From positions 863,901 to 927,900 of the forward strand of contig BCHH01000016.1 in assembly GCA_001599595.1 (NCBI GenBank): a DNA stretch of 64,000 nucleotides, given 5' to 3'. Made by a program: the position numbers and the translations under genes. This stretch comes from Beverwykella pulmonaria. Its lineage: Eukaryota; Ascomycota; Dothideomycetes; Pleosporales; Melanommataceae. Under the pieces are notes generated by a model. It was not told where the DNA came from, did no database searches, and saw only the letters and a list, made by a program, of their open reading frames with translations. This document shows, in pieces, positions 57,537 to 64,000 of this stretch (the first letter of the stretch is position 1; each line of letters starts with the position of its first letter).

Positions 57537-58398
57537 CAGAGTTGGCATCAAGTAAGCCAAGTAAGCTTCCTCTCGGAAGCTTACTTACTTGGTAAAACGC
57601 GTAGTTTGAAGCTTGATTGACTTACTTGATAGGCAAAATCAAGAAGCTTGCTTGATAGGCTTGCAAGCGCTTGCACGTGATCTAATTACATGAAAAATTC
57701 AATCCATGCCTCCAAATCCAGCTCTGTACGGACCTTTTGGCTGGCAATGGAGGCTTATAGAGGCCAGGGACGCGCTTCCAGTCAAGCCCTTGAAAATCGT
57801 CGGGGTCCTCCGGCCAAAAAGCATCTGTGGAGATGGTGAGGGTTGTGTTTACAGAGCCTGCGTCTGTAGCAGCGTTGGTGCCCGCGTCGTCGCAGGCTTC
57901 AATGGTCGCGTCGGCTGCGCCGTCACGTAACTCAGCATCCTAAGATGCAACTTTCTGGGAGAAAACGGTGGAGAGGCTGCTGTTCATGCTGGCCGATTGT
58001 GGGCGTCTTTTTGACGATAATCGACCATTTCTGATAGCGTTTTGACGCGTTGGGCGCTTGCAGACTTATTTCTCGTGTTCGCTGACTAATTGGCTGACGC
58101 GGCCTTTCTGGCCAATAGGAGGGCTAGAATTTCTCAACACCAAAAGATTATTGTAAGAATTCTCACGATACCAAAATCTTTGTACCACGTTTTTAAATGA
58201 TTAAGGGCATATCTGCAACTCCAAAAATTCTTATAAGCGTACTAAAGTATCAAGCTTTTATCAAGCTATCAAGTAAGCTTTCAATTGAAAGCTTGCTTGC
58301 TTGATAAAGTCAAAATCCAGAGCTTGATTGACTTACTTGCTTACGTTATCAAGTAAACAAGTAAGTACTTGATAACGGCTTACTTGTTGACAACTCTG
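57537..58398. mobile_element. Non-autonomous hAT-derived element, 862 bp
   Basis: Exact 8-bp target duplication GTCACGCT (57529-57536 and 58399-58406), the length hAT transposases make. Inverted ends CAGAGTTGGCATCAAGTAAGCC and CAGAGTTGTCAACAAGTAAGCC, with the CAG start common in hAT elements. Many subterminal copies of AAGTAAGC/CTTACTTGAT form hairpins. The middle carries a small antisense transposase relic. It sits at the beginning of the GH18 domain; the chitinase frame resumes directly beyond the duplication on each side. Confidence 0.88.
57682..57930 (-). pseudogene. hAT transposase N-terminal relic (BED-finger-proximal segment)
   Basis: Minus-strand frame with WPEDPDDFQGLDWKRVPGLY and QSWIWRHG, the pattern that precedes the BED-type zinc finger in fungal hAT-like transposases. 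It stops at a TAG (57682-57684) before any finger or catalytic domain. Consistent with an internal deletion derivative of an autonomous hAT element. Confidence 0.6.
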
Positions 58399-60129
58399 GT
58401 CACGCTCATATGCAGACAAGGGCGTTTCGAGTTCCACGCCTCAAAGTATGCGATCCTACGAAACTCATCAGGACCAACTTTGTTGTTTGTTATATTCATA
58501 CCACAGCTTGATACACAAGAATTCTTGCCAGGCTGCGTGGTACCAGGATTCTTAGTGTCTGCGGGGTTGAAGATACAGAAGTCATCGGTAGTACCGCACT
58601 GTCCCCAAACGTTGCAGCAAACATTTAGTGGACACGGATTCATATCCGTCAAGTTTGTGCCGTCTGCAGGCCTCACGCTGCCGGGCACCTGTGGGCCACA
58701 TACCGCATTCCCCCGTTGTGCAGGCATTGGCGGATCACCCGAGGACACGCAGAACTTGTCACCAGGTTGGATGGCTTCGCATCCGCCCCAACCCCAAGTC
58801 TTCATATTGAATTGCTTGATCTTTTCCACGGTAATGCCAAATGCCGCAGACACGGCTGAGCAGGTGTCGTTGGCTTGGACAATGTAGGTGGCACAGGAAC
58901 CGTCGGGATTGGGCTTGGGACCCACTAGCAACCATTAGAATGTTCTCGCACATACATACAGATGATGACTTACTATCTGGGAGAGTACCTTTTGAACAAC
59001 ACACCCACTGCTTTGATTGAATACCTTTGACCGGATCACAAAGGTCCTTGATAGGATTGAAACTCTCGAAATCCTTCTGCGAGATGCCACATCGTTGCGA
59101 GAGCGAATAACACCCGTCGTTGGGCACTGCTTGAATGGCCTTGCAGTCAGCACGTGGCGCTATTGAGCGTTTTGTACTGTCTTCGACCTCGATGGACTCG
59201 CTGGTCTGGCCGAAGCCTTTGTACAAGCCGGTGGGAAGAGGGACGCTCGTCGCGCGGACCAATTCCAGGTGGATCGCGGTACCGTTTCCTTGTCGGAGAC
59301 CGCCTTCAATGCACCTCCCCAAGGCCCACGTCCGGAGTACTTCCTGGGTGGCTGAGATATTGGCCCGAAGGTCGGCATATACACCGACCATCCACGACGC
59401 AGGAGACGGGCCTGCACATGCCTGCGCAACAAGTCGAGAAACATGGGCCTGATTTTTGAGAGAAGAGATGAAGATTTCGACAAGAAGTAAGGCACTGGAC
59501 GTTGTTACTTCAGTGCCCGCGTAAAGACCGACGACTGCTTCGCCATGGCGAGCTAGCATGATGGTAGGATCGCAGTCGTTCTGGTTGGCGAGATAACGTT
59601 TTAGCACCTCAGCGGCTGCTAAGACGTTGTCTGTGCCTGTTGAGTCGACTCCATCGTCCTGCCACGTCCGGACGTCAATGGATGTTTCGTTACCGAAAGT
59701 CTGCGCATTCGAGCGACAGCCGCTGACCCTAGCACTCTCACTTGAATTGTTTCGAACCACAACGTTGACCCTGACGGGGTCATCTACAGTTCGCTTTGCC
59801 ACGGATGCTTCATCAGATGGCCTCCCGAAAGTGAAGGGTGCCGGAATGTAGTCGTGTCGGACCGTTACATTCTTGTTGGAGGCGGTGCAGCTTCGTAGCG
59901 TTATGGCCACGAGGGGATCGTCGACGTCTGTCCACAACGCAGTATCGAAGAGGACTGGCTCATTACACCGCTTCAGTGCGGCGAGGCCATGCAAATCAGT
60001 CCAGTTGGTGGGGCTGATACCAGAGGTGCTGCAAGGTGCAGGACATAGCCGCCCAGGACTCTGCCAAGCGATTGATAGGTCCAGAAAGACAAAAAGAGCG
60101 CGAGAGACAGCAATAAGTGTGTGCCTCAT

Positions 60130-60809
60130 TTTGAGAGGGAATGAATCAAGGAGTGGAAGGCGTCAAAATTCAAAGGAGTGACTAATGGACCCAAAGTGTT
60201 CGCAAACGAGTGAATGATGTAGTACAGACGACCGGCCAGAAAAGCGGCTCATGTCATAAAGAAGACATGTCTGATCACCGGAAAATTGGAAGGACCAGAT
60301 TGCGGCGTAGCACACTTCGAGAACTGTGCCTCCTGCAGGGGCTCAAGTTCATCCTAGATCGCACGTACGGAAGGGAGCATTGATATCGGTAAGCCTCCTA
60401 TTTCGAGCTATACCGACTTTGCAATCTTCCACCAGTAATTTCTACGCATATTCGCACGCACGTTCTACAGGATGCAGGACTCGTCGACTCCCGTTTGTTT
60501 CGCCATCGTAGAAATCTTCCTCCTGACCGATCCCTATTACTTTCGGACCTCCGCCGCACCAGAACAGCTCAAAACTGCGACGCTTCTTATAAGAAGTTGG
60601 AAGTCAAACATAAGGTCTTGAAGAATTTAGCATAACTTGGACATCTAAAACCATATTACAGTTGAATTCTCCAGGGTCGTATATCCGACCTCCACGTTCC
60701 CGCTCAAAAGCGCGTCTCTCAGCGCTCATTGACGCATAATACTCTTCTTCCGCCCCAACGCTTTCGAGGTACGATTTTCGGTTTCGCAGGCCCGTTCGAT
60801 ACCTACATC
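60130..60809. promoter_or_regulatory. Divergent promoter between chitinase and secreted partner
   Basis: 680 bp between the two divergent start codons, no gene inside. Holds both former promoters, which implies co-regulation before the locus decayed. No specific binding site assigned. Confidence 0.5.
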
Positions 60810-61044
60810 ATGAAGACATTTTACCTCTCCCTTATTGCCTCTGTAGTTACAAGCGTTTTCGCGTCTACAAGGGCCGCCGGATGGGAGGCGGTTATATTTT
60901 ACTATTCGTATCGCATGGACAGAGAATCTGGTGGAAACGATATCGGTCGAGGCTGCACTGGAACTCACAGCAAGGGTGGATGTAACTTTGCTGAGTTCTG
61001 CGACTATATCCAACCGAAGGATGTCAATGTGAGAGTGAATGGAC

Positions 61045-61177
61045 TGTAAGCCGAGGACACCATAATGTCACGTGGATATGCCACTGACTAATCAGTCCGT
61101 CATATATATATATCAGCTGTACATACATCACATACAATACATATCTTGACACCTTTTCCTCCGCCCTCCAGCTTACA
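61045..61177 (+). mobile_element. MITE, 133 bp, inserted in the secreted-protein gene
   Basis: Terminal inverted repeat TGTAAGC...GCTTACA with a further imperfect stretch, AT-rich (TA)n middle, and a 5-bp target duplication TGGAC (61040-61044 and 61178-61182). The first and last parts are shared with the 43-kb copy. Its GTAAG start and AG-containing end look intron-like, so a gene caller could wrongly splice it out. Confidence 0.85.
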
Positions 61178-61650
61178 TGGACAAAGAGTCCAACTAGGGC
61201 ATTTCGATCCGTCCAAGATCCCCGCCAATCTGCACCTTGATCTGGAAAACCCAGATATAGCAACAGCCAGCCAAATTACGGATTGGGAGGGTGCGTATTT
61301 GCTACCCGATCTTACTCGCCTCCATGGGTATAGTCCTTTTAACTGATTGCTTAGGCACACTTAATCCACGATATCCTCACCAACAGCCCCAATATTTTAA
61401 GTATGATGGCGGGTACGAAAATGGAAAAGTTATCTCGAGTGGCCGCGAAGATAAACACCGGACTATTATGAAACGAGTAGCAAACGTTGTGCAAAAGACT
61501 CGGTCTAGGCCCAACGCTGGAGATCGGGCAGTCCACCTTGATAAGATCATGAGTTGCTTGAATGTTATAAGAGCTGCTCGTATCGCCGACAACGCGGAAA
61601 ACCTACCGAAAGCGTTCGATGACATGTAAGTGTGGGCAGAGTCTTGCAGG

Positions 61651-61915
61651 AAGTTGAGAGTCGGCAAAAAGCTCCTTGGTGAAAATAGCGTACTCTGAAC
61701 CTCTTTATCGTATGTGTCTCTTGCAGTAAGTTGAAAATTGGAAATAAGCTCTTGGAAAATATAGGATACTCTGAACCTCTATTTCGGACACGTTTTGTCC
61801 TAGATCTTGTTTCTAGACTGTATTTTTTGAGAACTTATTTCTAAACTTTTGAACTCCCGTAAGAGCGTGTTTTATTCTAGATCTTGTTTCTAGGCTGTAT
61901 TCTCTAAGAGCTTTT
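61651..61915 (+). repeat. Two successive local tandem duplications (~75-78 bp period)
   Basis: 61651-61710 is repeated at 61729-61789 (AAGTTGA.A.T.GG and TACTCTGAACCTCT), and 61791-61837 is repeated at 61867-61915 (CTAGATCTTGTTTCTAG). The first pair includes two CTTGCAG acceptor-like ends, so it duplicates an exon start of the secreted-protein gene. Confidence 0.65.
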
Positions 61916-62305
61916 CCCCGGCCTTTAGCATCCTGCAAGAGGTAGAATTCTTCTTCAAGCCAGTTACTGATCATGCCAAGAATCTTTAGAGATGCCAATC
62001 GAAAAATCACCAATCCAAATCAGCACCTACAGGCATCGGTCTACTCGAGCTCAGATCTCTATGGTCACACCTTCAATACTTTTGATACTCATCGAACTGT
62101 ATCGGACATTGAGAACCACCCCACCCTTACCCCAAAAGACAAACAAAAACTCAAAAACGATGTCACATTTTATTCGCTGAATTGGAACCACAAAGCAGAG
62201 CTGTCCCCAACTCCTAGAGCTTCTGGAAAGTCATATTATGTTGATAGGGATCTTACAGCTAGCTGCATAGTGGTGCGAGCACTAGTCGGCAAGGCATAAG
62301 ACAGT

Positions 62306-62496
62306 TGTACGGTGTACACAGCGTACGGGGATAGTAGGGTGGGCAACAGGTTTCTGGTTATTGCTCTGCTAGTCTATGTACGAACGCGAGCGATATTTAA
62401 GGAGGCGCGCTTGTGCACGGGCATCACGTGGTATAACCACGTGATCCTATACCGGGCTAGACATACTTTACGCCGTATTGCTCCTGCGTACGGACA
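62306..62496 (-). repeat. Putative 3' LTR of a second copia element (191 bp)
   Basis: Begins TGTACGGTGTACAC and ends GTACGGACA. The sequence immediately inside, CTGGCAACTT, is the same as that inside the 3' LTR of the 51-kb copia element, which places the LTR border. Contains an inverted pair ATCACGTGGT/ACCACGTGAT and a TATTTAAGG box. The partner LTR lies outside the window. Confidence 0.55.
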
Positions 62497-64000
62497 CTGG
62501 CAACTTTTTCTTTTCTAGTGATGCTTACTCTTATCCCTTTGTACGTGCTTGACTTGCTATGCCTCTTTCTGCCTGACGGCGTCTGCCCTGCTGGCGCCAC
62601 CCAATTTCTCCTTCCAATCTTGTTGTTGGTATCACATAATTTCTCAGCGTTGATATTATGTGATTTCCCTGCTCTAGCGGCAGTTACATAATCAGCTTTC
62701 TAAGTCAAGGATCCTCAAGGATCCTTATATCTTAGAACCTCAAGAATATTATCACCACACAAGCCTAACACTCTACTGTGACTGTGAATAACCTTAGGGT
62801 TACTAACACTTGTAAATAAATAATAAAACAAATGAGTGTGTGCAATAGAAAAACATAAGGAAATAGGCCTTGTACAGAGGCGTTGTTAGTCTAGTTNGTC
62901 TAAGGCATCTTTGCGTGTAGGATCTAGCTGCTCTACAGATGCTTCTATTTAGACAGAGAGGCAGTTAGTTAAGACTAATAATTGAAGGGCTTAATTTGGC
63001 GTTTTCTTTGTACATGCATTAGCAGGATTGTCTTTGCCATTAATCTATCTAATCTTAGCAATTTCTCTCTTCTTGTATAATTCGCGGAGTAACATAATGT
63101 TAATTATAAGTTGTTTTTTACTAGTAGTGCCTAGCTTAACAAGGCAATTGTACAGAGATCTTAAGTCTGTGCAGATAACTACTGGGATTGGCGGCAGTTT
63201 GAGCGTTCATACAATCTGCTGTAGAGTTGTACTAAGGGNAATTGNNTTGTTAAACCCTCNAACTATTCTATACAGTTTACTAGCAAGGACGCTCCTAGTT
63301 ACTCTTTTACACTTAGTNGAATTCTAGTGTANAATGTTGCCTAGTATTTTAAAGTNGTTNCTTTGTTCTNTACAGTCCTTGTTGCCTAATACAATTAAGA
63401 ATCCTAGCTGTAAGCTAAGATCCTTGTTGTTAGCAAATAATCTGTTAGTAAAGATAAACAGCTTTATGCAATCTAGTTGCAGTGGCACAAAGGTGAGTCC
63501 TCTGCTACTATTGTCTATCTGCTACTAGATGCGTATGTTAAGGGCTTTAATGTCTTTGTGCAAGGGGACCATGGTTTGAGCAGCAACTAAGAGATTAAAT
63601 GCTGCCTCTAGTTGACATACTAAGGTGATATATGCGCCTCTAGCCCTTTGCGTGACGTACTGTTGTGTGGCATCCTCTGCTGTAGTGTTAATTGTACAGA
63701 GGTCCTTAGCCTAACCTTTCTAGGTAAGGATAACCTTGTCTTGTANAAGCTAAATCTTCCCTCTATTAAACTTGATAGGTTAGTCTTTGGATAGTACAGT
63801 CTTATCTTTTGCATGGAGATTTGCCTTCTGCAGTTCCTCTTCTTCTCTCTGTGCAAAATCCTTTGTTACAATACTTAGGGTATTGTCTGTCTACAAGCCT
63901 GTAATACCAAAGGTGTGCTCTCCTTTATCTGTAATTAAGAGGCAAGGGTTATACAAAGAGATATGCATTTGGAGCTTCTCCTTGTAGTAGTTGTGGTATG
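62306..64000 (-). mobile_element. Second Ty1/copia element, 3' part only, RIP-degraded
   Basis: Minus-strand RT/RNase H remnants run off the window edge (63028-63987). Around 63640-63990 the translation parallels the copia RT end at 52.6-52.9 kb (FGITGL, then DFAQREEEEL, LHAKDKT), and 63420-63540 matches the RNase H part at 52020-52150 (LLLANN antisense, LNIRI). Many stops and several N bases. No gene is intact. Confidence 0.75.

Larger units (their letters stand above)
49204..60129 (-). pseudogene. Killer-toxin-like chitinase (LysM, chitin-binding, GH18), broken by three insertions
   Basis: Minus-strand gene starting at 60129. Exon 1 (58974-60129, 385 codons) has a signal peptide, a long N-terminal region and a first LysM-like domain (CYSLSQRCGISQKDF). 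After a 49-bp intron, the next exon (58924 down to 58399) has a second LysM (residues ~396-448), a type-1 chitin-binding domain (CCNVWGQCGTTDDFC) and the start of GH18 (RIAYFEAWN). GH18 continues at 57536-57240 (IISFGGWTFST and the DxxDxDxE site, whose Trp codon between D and E is TAG) and then at 51177-50200 (DLDILVYNN, NFRGTLD). The C-terminal helical domain is at 49524-49204. It is interrupted by an hAT-derived element, a copia element and a foldback MITE, and its left half carries RIP stops. Non-functional chitin-degrading secreted enzyme. Confidence 0.82.
60810..62299 (+). pseudogene. Secreted protein of unknown function, divergent partner of the chitinase, broken by a MITE
   Basis: Starts at 60810 with a clear signal peptide (FYLSLIASVVTSVFAS). 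The mature part begins GWEAVIFYYSYRMDRESGG, with Cys-containing motifs IGRGCTGTH and GCNFAEFCDY. At 61045 a MITE interrupts the frame, which resumes at 61183. A 64-bp intron (61291-61354, GTGCGT...TTAG) leads to an exon (61355-61625) that is Lys/Arg-rich and helical. A GTAAGT donor follows at 61626 with a tandemly duplicated region behind it, and a further open segment (61973-62299; YGHTFNTFDTH, then DVTFYSLNW) may be the last exon. No family recognised. Position and secretion suggest it acted together with the chitinase. Confidence 0.5.

Noticed and set aside
57539..58397. Mutator-like (MULE) interpretation of the 862-bp element, with a 10-11-bp duplication
   Set aside because: Setting the inverted end at CAGAGTTG makes the duplication exactly 8 bp, and the internal relic is hAT-like, so hAT fits better.

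Overview
The window is nuclear DNA of a filamentous ascomycete (Pezizomycotina; a Dothideomycete would fit, but this is inference). Evidence: genes carry short 47-65 bp GT-AG introns; the gene families are fungal (two Zn2Cys6 regulators, a GMC oxidoreductase, an AtuA-like protein, a DUF6604-type protein, a LysM/chitin-binding/GH18 chitinase); and most transposon copies are riddled with TAG/TAA/TGA where Gln, Trp or Arg is expected, the C-to-T and G-to-A pattern of repeat-induced point mutation (RIP). I saw no tRNA, rRNA or CRISPR array by eye; no scan was run.

Layout. 1-4919: RIP-degraded Ty3/gypsy chromovirus, cut by the window edge. 5971-14290: compact intact block of SDR, EthD protein, second SDR, AtuA-like protein and Zn2Cys6 regulator, which looks like a small catabolic or secondary-metabolite cluster. 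15684-17015: secreted beta-propeller-like protein. 19883-21616: membrane-anchored aspartyl-protease-like protein without visible catalytic aspartates. 24109-28737: Zn2Cys6 regulator, broken transporter remnant and amidase. 29706-33347: PIF/Harbinger element with transposase and Myb/SANT gene, inserted in a dispersed repeat whose empty version lies at 46.2-46.6 kb. 33751-35858: secreted GMC oxidoreductase. 36662-39270: Crypton-like tyrosine-recombinase element between 16-bp direct repeats. 39727-42639: intact 970-residue DUF6604-type protein. 43810-44822: third SDR. 47006-48604: RIP-damaged F-box gene. 49204-62299: the most remarkable part. 62306-64000: the end of a second copia element.

The 49-62 kb locus is a killer-toxin-like chitinase gene (minus strand, start 60129, C-terminal end near 49204) broken by an 862-bp hAT-derived element (8-bp target duplication), a complete Ty1/copia element (5-bp duplication, 297-bp LTRs) that itself carries a nested solo LTR (5-bp duplication), and a foldback MITE. 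A divergently transcribed gene for a secreted protein starts 680 bp away (60810, plus strand) and is itself broken by a 133-bp MITE. The pair recalls the yeast two-component killer toxins, in which a chitinase/LysM subunit is paired with a second secreted subunit; that functional link is inference.

The intact genes fall in GC-richer islands (5.9-14.3, 15.7-17, 24-28.7, 39.7-42.6 and 43.8-44.8 kb) separated by AT-rich, RIP-mutated transposon ground. Exon boundaries were worked out by hand from splice motifs and reading-frame continuity.
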